From positions 1 to 7,810 of the forward strand of contig CALDEN010000399.1 of NCBI GenBank assembly GCA_937942405.1: a stretch of DNA of 7,810 bases. Direction: 5' to 3'. Both the position numbers and the translations under genes were made by a program. Shown in pieces: positions 1 to 6,020 of the stretch. The number at the start of each line of letters is the position of its first letter. Position 1 is the first letter of the stretch. Source of the DNA: an uncultured Saprospiraceae bacterium (GTDB lineage: Bacteria > Bacteroidota > Bacteroidia > Chitinophagales > Saprospiraceae). The notes under the pieces are model-generated. The model made no database searches. It saw only the letters and a program-made list of their open reading frames with translations, and was not told where the DNA came from.

Positions 1-1026
1 ATAGATACAGAGATTTCTCAAGATTCCATTCAGGCATTAGAATTTGCGGCTTATGTAGAGGATGACTTTGTCCTGTTCGATGAACTCAAAATAAATATAG
101 GTCTACATGCATCTGCATTTAATGTAAAAGGAAAAACCTACTCATCTGTACAGCCCAGATTTAGTGGTCGGTATCTATTCGATAATGGCTTGGCTGTGAA
201 GGCTTCTTTTGCTTCCATGCGTCAGTACATACATTTATTGTCTAACGAGGGAATAGGATTGCCCACGGACCTTTGGTTACCCAGTACAGATAGAATTAAG
301 CCTCAAGATTCATGGCAAATAGCAGCAGGCTTTGCAAAAAGCCTGAGAGATAACAGTTATGAGATCAGTTTGGAAGGATATTACAAAGAGATGAAAGGAT
401 TAATTTCATATGCCGAAGGTTCAGGTCTTTTTGAGTTTGGAGATTGGCAGGATAGGGTTGTGAGAGGAGATGGGGATTCGTATGGATTAGAGCTTTTTAT
501 TCAAAAGAAAAAAGGCAGGTTAAATGGCTGGATCGGTTATACGCTATCTAAAAGCAATCGACAGTTTGATGATTTAAACTTCGGAGAAGAGTTCCCTTAC
601 ACCTATGATCGGAGGCATGATTTTTCTTTAGTCGTAAATTACGAATTGACGGATAAATGGGATTTTGGAGGAACGTGGGTTTATGGAACAGGAAATGCAA
701 TCACATTGGGTAATTCTAATTATATAGGAATCTACGACCAGGGTGATTTTAACATTAACTCTACGATAGCTCATTATGAAGGCCGAAATAATTTCCGAAT
801 GAGAACATATCATCGTATGGATGTAGGATTTACACATACTAAGCAGAAAAAAAGACATAAAAGGACTTGGTCGATAGGTGCATACAATACTTACAATCGT
901 CAAAATCCATTCTTCATATTTAAATCGTCGGAATATAATCCAATTACAAATGAGTCTGAAACAGTGTTAAAACAAGCCAGCTTATTTCCCATTATTCCTT
1001 ACATCGCCTATGGCTTTAAATTCTAA
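1..1026 (+). CDS. TonB-dependent outer-membrane receptor, C-terminal part (5' end outside window)
   Basis: The frame is open from the first base to TAA at 1024-1026, so this is the last 341 residues of a larger protein. The N-terminal carboxypeptidase-like and plug domains lie upstream. The visible part alternates aromatic and polar residues as in beta-barrel strands, for example GYYKEMKGLISY, GLELFIQKKKGRLNGWIGYT and YDRRHDFSLVVNYEL. The protein ends in Phe (YGFKF), the usual C-terminal residue of barrels folded by the BAM machinery. Members of this family import large or chelated substrates across the outer membrane using TonB/ExbBD energy. The substrate cannot be read here. A DUF4249 lipoprotein gene follows 5 bp after the stop, a pairing common in Bacteroidota, so the two are probably one operon. 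The in-frame TTG at 190 is internal and is not a start. Confidence 0.88.
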   Translation: MDTEISQDSIQALEFAAYVEDDFVLFDELKINIGLHASAFNVKGKTYSSVQPRFSGRYLFDNGLAVKASFASMRQYIHLLSNEGIGLPTDLWLPSTDRIKPQDSWQIAAGFAKSLRDNSYEISLEGYYKEMKGLISYAEGSGLFEFGDWQDRVVRGDGDSYGLELFIQKKKGRLNGWIGYTLSKSNRQFDDLNFGEEFPYTYDRRHDFSLVVNYELTDKWDFGGTWVYGTGNAITLGNSNYIGIYDQGDFNINSTIAHYEGRNNFRMRTYHRMDVGFTHTKQKKRHKRTWSIGAYNTYNRQNPFFIFKSSEYNPITNESETVLKQASLFPIIPYIAYGFKF

Positions 1027-1031
1027 ATAGT

Positions 1032-1943
1032 ATGAGACAGAAAACATATAAACATATATTATTTCTAGGTATAATTTTATCTCTTTCTTCCTGTGAGGAT
1101 TTTTTTGAAACGACATTGGAAATCGAACCTCCTGAGCATGTAGAGCAGTTGGTCGTTCAAGCCTTTGGTAGTACTGAGACAGACGTACTCAATGTGAGTG
1201 TTTCTAAAACTACGGGTATTTTGGATGACGTATATGAAGATGACCTACAAGTAAATGATGCTGCGGTCGTACTCATCCACAATGGAACCAGTTATGCTTT
1301 GGAGTTTACAACTCCTAGTCAGAACCAAGGGAAGCCTTATAATTATATCTTAGCTGACGGCAACATTGACTTAAAGGCTGGGGAGCTTTATACCTTAGAA
1401 GTAGAGACTAGTGGTTTTGAAAAAGCGATCGCTACCTGTTCGGTACCTAATATTGTTTTGCCTGATAATTTTGAATTTGATGAAGAAGGGCCTAATGTTT
1501 TTGAAAGTGAGTACAGCGAGGTCAGCATGATATTGTCAGATCCGATAGCTGAAGATAATTTTTATGAATTTAATTTATCCATCGGAAATGAATTCAATAA
1601 TGAAATCTATTTTCAAAGTGTATATACCGAGACATTGGATCCAGTTGTTGAAGAGGCCATATCTGGTTTATTGTTAAAAGACATATCATTTAACGGAGAG
1701 GATAAGGTGTTAGAGCTTCTTCTGGAGAGATTCTATATTCAAAATGAGCCAGATGTAGCCGATAGGATTTATGTTAGCTGGAGGACCGTCTCAGAAGACC
1801 ATTACTTATATGCCAAGTCTTTTGAACAACACCTTGAGTCCGCTGATAATCCTTTTGCCTCGCCGGTACAGGTTTATAGTAATGTCGAAAACGGACTAGG
1901 TATTTTTACGATATATAATGAAGATCGAATAAAGATAAACTAG
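1032..1943 (+). CDS. DUF4249 family lipoprotein, partner of the upstream TonB-dependent receptor
   Basis: The protein has 303 residues. A lysine-containing N-terminus and a hydrophobic stretch (about residues 8-20) end in the lipobox L18-S-S-C21, so it is predicted to be an acylated lipoprotein. C21 is followed by Glu-Asp; acidic residues just after the cysteine resemble the surface-export signal described for Bacteroidota lipoproteins, so cell-surface exposure is plausible. From about residue 28 to the end it looks like DUF4249: a beta-rich domain near 'VEQLVVQAFGS' and the C-terminal stretch 'VQVYSNVENGLGIF' typical of the family. No enzymatic motif is visible and the molecular function is unknown. 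By analogy with SusD-like pairs it may assist substrate capture by the receptor that ends 5 bp upstream, but this is inference. Its TAG stop is shared with the convergent rhomboid gene within the tetranucleotide CTAG (1940-1943). Confidence 0.85.
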   Translation: MRQKTYKHILFLGIILSLSSCEDFFETTLEIEPPEHVEQLVVQAFGSTETDVLNVSVSKTTGILDDVYEDDLQVNDAAVVLIHNGTSYALEFTTPSQNQGKPYNYILADGNIDLKAGELYTLEVETSGFEKAIATCSVPNIVLPDNFEFDEEGPNVFESEYSEVSMILSDPIAEDNFYEFNLSIGNEFNNEIYFQSVYTETLDPVVEEAISGLLLKDISFNGEDKVLELLLERFYIQNEPDVADRIYVSWRTVSEDHYLYAKSFEQHLESADNPFASPVQVYSNVENGLGIFTIYNEDRIKIN

Positions 1944-2563
1944 AACGGGAAGTCAGCAATCAACCTATCGTAGAATAATGTCAGTAATGATGGCTTGATC
2001 GCAATTGTAAAGGCCAATCCACAAATCGCTCCCCAGAGGTGGGCGTCATGATCGATACCTCCACTTTTGGCCTGCATACTGGCATAGGTAGAGTAGCCTA
2101 GATAGAGTATCGCAAACACCACGGCTGGTACTGGCGGGAATAAAAACATCTGCCATGGATCTACTAAACAAAAGATCAATACAATCCCAGAAGTGGCTCC
2201 TGAAGCTCCGATACTGGCAAAACGTGGATTATCTCTATGCTTTAAAAAAGTAGGAATGTCTGCCACTACTACGGTAAATAAGTACATGAGCAAAAAGAGA
2301 TTCTTACCCCAGATGTCACCGAACAATTGGCCGTAAAGAGACTCTACAAAATTCCCAAATGTATAAAGGACATACATGTTGATAATTAAGTGTCCCAAAC
2401 TTCCGTGTAGAAAACCAGAGGTCAGCCATCTATAATATTCACCAGTCCTAGACTCCTGATAAGGATGATGTTTTAATTGATCAAAAAAAGCTCTGTTGTT
2501 TAACGCGTAGAAAGAAACGAGACAAGTGATTCCGACGAGTATATTGGTTATTGTTATTTCCAT
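1940..2563 (-). CDS. rhomboid family intramembrane serine protease
   Basis: The protein has 207 residues and about six hydrophobic segments (roughly 5-22, 54-72, 88-103, 118-134, 140-160 and 174-190), matching the minimal bacterial rhomboid core. The catalytic dyad is visible: Ser121 in GASG (119-122) and His175 in DAHLWGA (173-179). The conserved H58-x3-N62 of the second membrane helix (GHLIINM), which stabilises the oxyanion site, is also present. Rhomboids cleave single-pass membrane proteins within or near the bilayer; the natural substrates here are unknown. The ATG lies 3 nt after the rlmH stop, so the gene is very probably cotranscribed with rlmH. Its TAG stop overlaps the stop of the convergent DUF4249 gene by 4 bp. 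All key residues are intact, so an active protease is expected. Confidence 0.93.
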   Translation of the reverse strand: MEITITNILVGITCLVSFYALNNRAFFDQLKHHPYQESRTGEYYRWLTSGFLHGSLGHLIINMYVLYTFGNFVESLYGQLFGDIWGKNLFLLMYLFTVVVADIPTFLKHRDNPRFASIGASGATSGIVLIFCLVDPWQMFLFPPVPAVVFAILYLGYSTYASMQAKSGGIDHDAHLWGAICGLAFTIAIKPSLLTLFYDRLIADFPF

Positions 2564-2566
2564 TTC

Positions 2567-3040
2567 TTAATCGTTATGGTACTTTTCATTTTTAATGATA
2601 GAAAATGCTCTATACAATTGTTCGGTAAAAATAATCCTTATTAGCTGATGCGAATAGGTCATTTTAGAAAGGCTTAATTTGAAATTGGATCGTTGATATA
2701 TTTCTTCAGAAAACCCAAAGGCTCCTCCTATAAGAAAGACGATACGCTTATGCGAAAAACTCAATTGCTTTTCTAGCCATCCGGCAAATGCTCTAGAGCC
2801 AAATTCTTTTCCTCCTTCATCCAATAAGATTAAAAAATCCGAAGATTCTAAGTGTTTGAAAATGATGGAACTTTCCTCTTTTTTAATTACTTCTGGTTGA
2901 GCTTTTCTAAATTTCTTTGAAATTTCTAAGGTGTGAGAACTAAACCGATTGTAACGTGATATTCTTGATTGGAATTCATTGGTGCCTTCAGTGATAAAGG
3001 GCATTGAGTTTTTACCTATTAAGAGCAGTTTGATTTCCAT
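2567..3040 (-). CDS. rlmH: 23S rRNA (pseudouridine1915-N3)-methyltransferase RlmH
   Basis: The protein has 157 residues, close to the usual 155-159 of the family. RlmH is a SPOUT-class methyltransferase that uses S-adenosylmethionine to methylate pseudouridine 1915 in helix 69 of 23S rRNA, acting on assembled 70S ribosomes. Family motifs are LLDEGGKEFGS (72-82), the SAM-binding knot loop FLIGGAFGFS (102-111), SLSKMTYSHQLIRII (123-137) with His131, EQLYRAFSI (140-148), and the C-terminal Tyr-His at 154-155 that contributes to catalysis in characterised members. The ATG at 3040 gives a standard N-terminus (MEIKLLLIGK). No Shine-Dalgarno sequence precedes it, as is common in Bacteroidota. The rhomboid gene follows after 3 nt. 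Upstream, at 3073-3206, is an attenuator-like leader with its own promoter on the same strand, so expression may depend on readthrough of a terminator. Confidence 0.95.
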   Translation of the reverse strand: MEIKLLLIGKNSMPFITEGTNEFQSRISRYNRFSSHTLEISKKFRKAQPEVIKKEESSIIFKHLESSDFLILLDEGGKEFGSRAFAGWLEKQLSFSHKRIVFLIGGAFGFSEEIYQRSNFKLSLSKMTYSHQLIRIIFTEQLYRAFSIIKNEKYHND

Positions 3041-3072
3041 GCTTCTGCAAAGTAGTAAAAACGGATAGGCCT

Positions 3073-3111
3073 AAAAAAAAACAAAGCAACTAATTTTCAT
3101 TAGCCGCTTCG
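3073..3111 (-). terminator. intrinsic terminator / attenuator hairpin
   Basis: In the minus-strand RNA, 3111-3099 pairs with 3094-3082 as an uninterrupted 13-bp stem that includes three G-U pairs. The loop is GAAA (3098-3095), a GNRA tetraloop, and nine U (3081-3073) follow. Read as plus-strand RNA, the same DNA has A-C mismatches at the wobble positions and no trailing T tract, so the element is directional toward rlmH. No complete minus-strand gene lies upstream to be ended here; the neighbour is divergent. The hairpin therefore terminates only the short leader transcript. Confidence 0.8.
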
Positions 3112-3135
3112 TAACCACCATTTCCAAGTATTCAT
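3100..3135 (-). CDS. putative Trp-rich leader peptide (MNTWKWWLRSG)
   Basis: This is an 11-codon ORF, ATG at 3135-3133 to TAA at 3102-3100, with a second in-frame stop (TGA) immediately after. Codons 4, 6 and 7 are TGG, giving W-K-W-W, a Trp density very unlikely by chance. The ORF starts about 34 nt after the predicted transcription start. The terminator's 5' arm begins at codon 9 (CGA). A ribosome waiting at the Trp codons would therefore cover the base of the terminator stem and favour readthrough. The peptide is too short for a globular function, and a regulatory role through translation is the natural reading. I cannot test conservation from one sequence. Confidence 0.6.
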   Translation of the reverse strand: MNTWKWWLRSG

Positions 3136-3174
3136 GTTTAACAATACTCTTTGTTGCACCGAATACTGGAAGTG

Positions 3175-3206
3175 CAAAATTATACTTTGTGTTTAAATTT
3201 AGCAAA
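3175..3206 (-). promoter_or_regulatory. Bacteroidota-type promoter for the leader / rlmH operon
   Basis: On the minus strand, TTTG (3206-3203) is followed after 20 nt by TAATTTTG (3182-3175). This is an exact match to the Bacteroidota -33 (TTTG) and -7 (TAnnTTTG) elements with normal spacing. Transcription should begin near 3168-3171, just ahead of the Trp-rich leader and the terminator. Confidence 0.65.
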
Positions 3207-3391
3207 GAATTTAAAATATTTTATTGCCTAAAAAGTGAAAAATATTACATCGAATTACATGTGTTTGGCGGAATAAAAATTTATTTCGGCTCAATAATTT
3301 TATAAAAATTCTGAAATGCTGCTATTTTATCTATTCTCATCTATATATTGATTATAATTTCGTTTTTCAATCAAATACATAATTGTCAAAA
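3207..3391. other. AT-rich intergenic DNA upstream of the SixA-type phosphatase gene
   Basis: I see no convincing ORF or RNA gene here. Visible elements are a direct repeat ATTACAT at 3244-3250 and 3254-3260, with starts one helical turn (10 bp) apart, and an imperfect inverted repeat at 3268-3290 (GCGGAATAAA with TTTATTTCGGC). A near-match to a -7 box, TAATTTCG at 3355-3362, lies 30 nt before the downstream ATG but has no clear -33 element. The repeats could be regulator sites; this is not established. Confidence 0.4.
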
Positions 3392-3892
3392 ATGTCATTA
3401 AAAAGGAAAATTTCATTTGTACGTCATGCCAAATCATCATGGACAGATCCCTCTTTGGCAGATATAGAAAGGCCTTTGAATGGCAGAGGAATTCGAGATA
3501 GAGAACTTATGTCTTCCAAATTTAAATCTCTATTTTCTATTCCTGATATCCTCATATCGAGTCCTGCAAAACGAGCCTATAGCACAGCGACTTCTTTTGC
3601 CAAGACATTTGGGTACAGTACTGCTGACATACAAGTAGAGAAGAGGCTTTATCATGCTGATGTTGATGATTTTGAATCTGTGATTATGGAGCAAGACAAT
3701 ACCGTTCTGAGTTTGATGATTTTTTCTCACAATCCTGGGCTGACCTACTTGGCAAATGATTACTCCATAAATCTGATAGATAATGTTCCCACAACTGGTA
3801 TTTTTACCTTAGAATCTGAAGCGACAGACTGGGCGGATTTCTTCAAGACGTGTAAATTGATCGATTTCATTTATCCAAAGATGTATGTTTAG
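3392..3892 (+). CDS. SixA-type histidine phosphatase family protein
   Basis: The protein has 166 residues and a histidine phosphatase (phosphoglycerate mutase-like) fold. The phospho-acceptor motif is R11-H12-A-K-S-S-W, the RHAKSSW form typical of the SixA branch. Arg61 sits in SSPAKRA (56-62) and the second catalytic His113 in FSHNP (111-115). E. coli SixA removes phosphate from histidines of signalling or phosphotransfer proteins; the substrate here is unknown. It sits about 400 bp before a two-component gene pair, but that kinase has no HPt domain, so a direct link is only a guess. I chose ATG 3392 over the in-frame TTG at 3383, which would add three residues ahead of the conserved start MSLKRKISFVRH. 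The 3' end overlaps the next gene by 8 bp. Confidence 0.88.
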   Translation: MSLKRKISFVRHAKSSWTDPSLADIERPLNGRGIRDRELMSSKFKSLFSIPDILISSPAKRAYSTATSFAKTFGYSTADIQVEKRLYHADVDDFESVIMEQDNTVLSLMIFSHNPGLTYLANDYSINLIDNVPTTGIFTLESEATDWADFFKTCKLIDFIYPKMYV

Positions 3893-4220
3893 TTTTAGTA
3901 AAATTAGAGTGGTTTGTTTTATTGCATTGCTCGGTATGGCTTGTAATGATGAGCAGCGGTTTTCTGAGTTTTCGGATGAGCGATTAGTAGACATTCTTTT
4001 TGACATCAGTCTATCAAATTCTATTGCAGAGAACGCTCCGGAAGTGATGCGAGATTCTATGCGTAATGTACATCTGGATCAGATCGCCACTATTCAGGAC
4101 CTAGATAGAGCGATGATCGATTCTATAATCGATTATGTCCATTTAGACAATAAAAGATTTTTGGGGATCACAGATAGCTTGGATGCTAAGCTAAAAAGAA
4201 TCTTAGAAGAGAATAAATAG
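3885..4220 (+). CDS. DUF4296 family small lipoprotein
   Basis: The protein has 111 residues. A basic N-terminus (MFSFSKIRVV) and a hydrophobic stretch (9-19) lead to Cys20 in LLGMAC, a relaxed lipobox, so a lipid-anchored periplasmic or surface protein is predicted. Asp-Glu at +3/+4 after the cysteine resembles a Bacteroidota surface-export signal. The remainder is predicted helical and fits DUF4296: the stretch 'ERLVDILFDISLSNSIAE' (31-48) corresponds to the conserved block that names the family. Function is unknown. The ATG at 3885 lies inside the end of the phosphatase gene (8-bp overlap, different frame), which suggests cotranscription and translational coupling. An unrelated alternative, a general small helical lipoprotein, cannot be excluded. 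Confidence 0.75.
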   Translation: MFSFSKIRVVCFIALLGMACNDEQRFSEFSDERLVDILFDISLSNSIAENAPEVMRDSMRNVHLDQIATIQDLDRAMIDSIIDYVHLDNKRFLGITDSLDAKLKRILEENK

Positions 4221-4263
4221 TTTTGTTAATGTTTAAGTAACATAGGCATAAAGTATAACGATA

Positions 4264-4271
4264 TATCTTTG
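4264..4271 (+). promoter_or_regulatory. -7 promoter element of the two-component operon
   Basis: TATCTTTG matches the Bacteroidota TAnnTTTG element exactly and lies 19 nt before the response-regulator ATG, predicting a start of transcription near 4276. No clean TTTG sits 19-21 nt upstream; the closest AT-rich candidate is TTTAAG near 4232. The promoter call therefore rests on one box. Confidence 0.45.
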
Positions 4272-4290
4272 TAGATAAGGGACATTAGAT

Positions 4291-4986
4291 ATGGCAGAAA
4301 AACCTATTAAAGTATTACTTGTAGATGATGAACCAGACATCATTGAATTTTTGGGATATAATCTTAAAAAAGAAGGATATCTAGTAGATTCTGCAACGGA
4401 TGGGGAGTCTGCTATCGAAAAGGCCAAAAGCTTCAACCCTGACCTCATATTGCTAGACGTCATGATGCCCGGTAAAGATGGCATAGAAGTCTGTCAGGAA
4501 TTGAGACAACTGCCTCAGTTTTCTAAAACCATCATAGCTTTTCTTACTGCAAGGAGTGAATCCTACACAGAGATTTCTGCATTCGATAACGGTGGGGATG
4601 ATTTTATCAATAAACCCATAAAACCCAATGTACTCAAAAGTAGAATCAAAGGACTACTTAGAAGAAATCAGATAGGTGTTTTAGAAGGAAGTGTATCGAA
4701 TGCCATTACCGTAATAGGGGATATCACCATAGATCAGGATCGCATGGAAGTGATGCATAAAGAGCAAAAGCTCGTCCTGGCAAAAAAAGAATTTGAGTTG
4801 CTCTCGTTACTTCTTTCAGAACCCGGAAAGGTTTTCAAGAGGGCAGAAATCATGTCTCGAGTCTGGGGCAATGATGTCATCGTCGGTGATCGTACGATAG
4901 ATGTTCATGTCAGAAAACTAAGAGAAAAGCTAGGAAGTGATTATATTCAAACCTATAAAGGTGTGGGATATAAATTTAATCATTAG
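4291..4986 (+). CDS. OmpR/PhoB-family DNA-binding response regulator
   Basis: The protein has 231 residues, the normal length for the family. The receiver domain (about 5-125) has the acidic pair Asp12-Asp13, the phospho-acceptor Asp56 in LLDVMMP, Thr86 in FLTA, switch aromatic Phe105 and Lys108 in NKPI. The C-terminal winged helix (about 135-230) has the recognition-helix segment RTIDVHVRKLREKLG (201-215) and the closing hairpin TYKGVGYKF (221-229). Phosphorylation by the downstream kinase would promote dimerisation and DNA binding to control transcription. The kinase gene begins 2 nt after the stop, so the two form one operon and a cognate pair. It most resembles PhoB among named regulators, but this does not prove a role in phosphate control; no pst or pho genes are visible. 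Confidence 0.95.
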   Translation: MAEKPIKVLLVDDEPDIIEFLGYNLKKEGYLVDSATDGESAIEKAKSFNPDLILLDVMMPGKDGIEVCQELRQLPQFSKTIIAFLTARSESYTEISAFDNGGDDFINKPIKPNVLKSRIKGLLRRNQIGVLEGSVSNAITVIGDITIDQDRMEVMHKEQKLVLAKKEFELLSLLLSEPGKVFKRAEIMSRVWGNDVIVGDRTIDVHVRKLREKLGSDYIQTYKGVGYKFNH

Positions 4987-4988
4987 GC

Positions 4989-6020
4989 TTGTTCAGAGAT
5001 ATTACAGTTAATAAGATCGCATTTACCATTACTGTTATAGTAGTGATCCTCTTTTCAATCATATATATATCTTGGATAGGCTTCCTCAATACGAAGCATT
5101 TAATATTTAGTTTTCTTTTTGGAATGCTCTCGATGCTGGCATTCTTTTATTTGCTCAGATATTTATTAAAGTCAGTGGTATTTAGACGTATTAATCTGCT
5201 CTACAGACTTTTCAGGGCAGGGAAGGATAAGCATATGGAATTGGATGAAAACACTTCTTTGGATAAAGTAAGTACCGAAATGGCAAAATTTGCATTCAAG
5301 ACTAAAGAAGAAATAGCCAATCTCAAGTCACTCTCAGATTACCGTAAAGACTATGTAGGAAATATTTCTCATGAACTCAAAACACCCATTTTTTCCATCC
5401 AAGGATACTTGCATACATTGTTAGAGGGAGGTATTCATGACGAAGCGATCAACATTCCATATCTAAAAAAAGCCTTGAGTAATCTGGATAGGCTGCAGTT
5501 TATCGTGGAGGATCTAGATTCCATCAATCATCTTGAGAATAATAAAAATGCAATTCAGATCAAAAAATATGATCTACGACTCCAGGTCAAGAGAGTGATA
5601 TCTGAGTTAGAAAATTTATGTAATGATGCTGACATAACCTTGAACTATCCGGTCGATGATGGAAGCCCGATAATGGTGGCCGCCGATGAAAATAGGATAC
5701 ATCAAGTATTTTATAACTTATTACTTAATTCCATAAAATATGGCAAGAGTGGAGGAGAGACGAGTGTTTTTTTTCATGACATGGACGATCACTTTTTAGT
5801 AGAATTGCGGGATAACGGTATAGGTATATCTGAAAAAGACATTCCTTATGTGTTTGATCGATTTTATAGAGTAGACCAGAGTGGTTCCAGATTGTTAGGA
5901 GGGTCTGGACTAGGTCTTTCCATCGTAAAGCATGTACTAGAGTCCCACGGTGAGACCATCACTGTTAACAGTATACTCGATAAAGGGACGACATTTAATT
6001 TTACGCTAAAGAAAGCTTAA
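4989..6020 (+). CDS. PhoR-like sensor histidine kinase with minimal extracytoplasmic loop
   Basis: The protein has 343 residues. Two membrane helices (about 9-31 and 38-57) are joined by only a few residues (FLNTKH), so there is no periplasmic sensor domain. A short charged linker (about 65-115) replaces a recognisable HAMP or PAS domain. The dimerisation domain carries His128 in SHELKTP (127-133). The ATPase domain shows the N box NLLLNSIKYG (243-252), G1 box DNGIGI (275-280), F box FDRFYR (289-294) and G2 box GGSGLGL (304-310), so all catalytic motifs are intact. It phosphorylates the response regulator encoded 2 nt upstream. The start is a TTG at 4989: an in-frame TAA at 4977-4979 rules out extension, and the first in-frame ATG (Met46) would delete the first membrane helix. 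The 3' end overlaps the convergent peptidase gene by 4 bp. Confidence 0.92.
   Translation: MFRDITVNKIAFTITVIVVILFSIIYISWIGFLNTKHLIFSFLFGMLSMLAFFYLLRYLLKSVVFRRINLLYRLFRAGKDKHMELDENTSLDKVSTEMAKFAFKTKEEIANLKSLSDYRKDYVGNISHELKTPIFSIQGYLHTLLEGGIHDEAINIPYLKKALSNLDRLQFIVEDLDSINHLENNKNAIQIKKYDLRLQVKRVISELENLCNDADITLNYPVDDGSPIMVAADENRIHQVFYNLLLNSIKYGKSGGETSVFFHDMDDHFLVELRDNGIGISEKDIPYVFDRFYRVDQSGSRLLGGSGLGLSIVKHVLESHGETITVNSILDKGTTFNFTLKKA

Larger units (their letters stand above)
3073..3169 (-). promoter_or_regulatory. candidate Trp-codon attenuator leader RNA upstream of rlmH
   Basis: On the minus strand, the approximately 97 nt from the predicted transcription start (about 3169) to the end of a T tract (3073) hold an 11-codon ORF with three Trp codons, then a strong terminator-type hairpin whose 5' arm overlaps the end of that ORF. 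The RNA could also pair 3169-3161 (CCAGTATTC) with 3133-3124 (GAATACTTGG). That stem has nine pairs with one bulged U and would bury the G of the leader start codon and its first codons. A further 7-nt complement, 3155-3149 with 3086-3080, would compete with the 3' arm of the terminator and could act as an antiterminator. Trp-rich leaders with terminators are known in Bacteroidota ahead of tryptophan genes (the Bacteroid-trp RNA motif). Here the next gene, 32 bp beyond the T tract, is rlmH. It could instead be a free-standing small RNA. The 5' end is a prediction. Confidence 0.65.

Noticed and set aside
628..903. 91-codon minus-strand ORF inside the TonB-dependent receptor gene
   Set aside because: It is fully antisense to a clear barrel-coding sequence and the Cys/Ser/Ile-rich translation has no domain-like pattern.
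3048..3060. TACTACTTTG on the minus strand just before rlmH as a private rlmH promoter
   Set aside because: It does not fit TAnnTTTG and the nearest upstream TTTG is about 26 nt away. A weak second promoter cannot be excluded, but it is not supportable from sequence.
3181..3189. TATACTTTG on the plus strand as a -7 box for the phosphatase gene
   Set aside because: The spacing inside the element is off by one, no -33 element pairs with it, and it lies about 200 bp from the gene; the minus-strand promoter at the same place matches better.
3268..3290. Imperfect inverted repeat as a possible terminator
   Set aside because: The loop is too tight without opening pairs, the stem has a mismatch and a bulge and is AT-rich, and no T tract follows on either strand.
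3809..4006. 65-codon minus-strand ORF across the phosphatase/DUF4296 overlap
   Set aside because: It lies antisense to two supported genes, has no recognisable motif, and its composition is that of a shadow frame.
4229..4243. ATGTT-TAAGT-AACAT hairpin after the DUF4296 gene as a terminator
   Set aside because: A 5-bp AT-rich stem without a following T tract is too weak to call.
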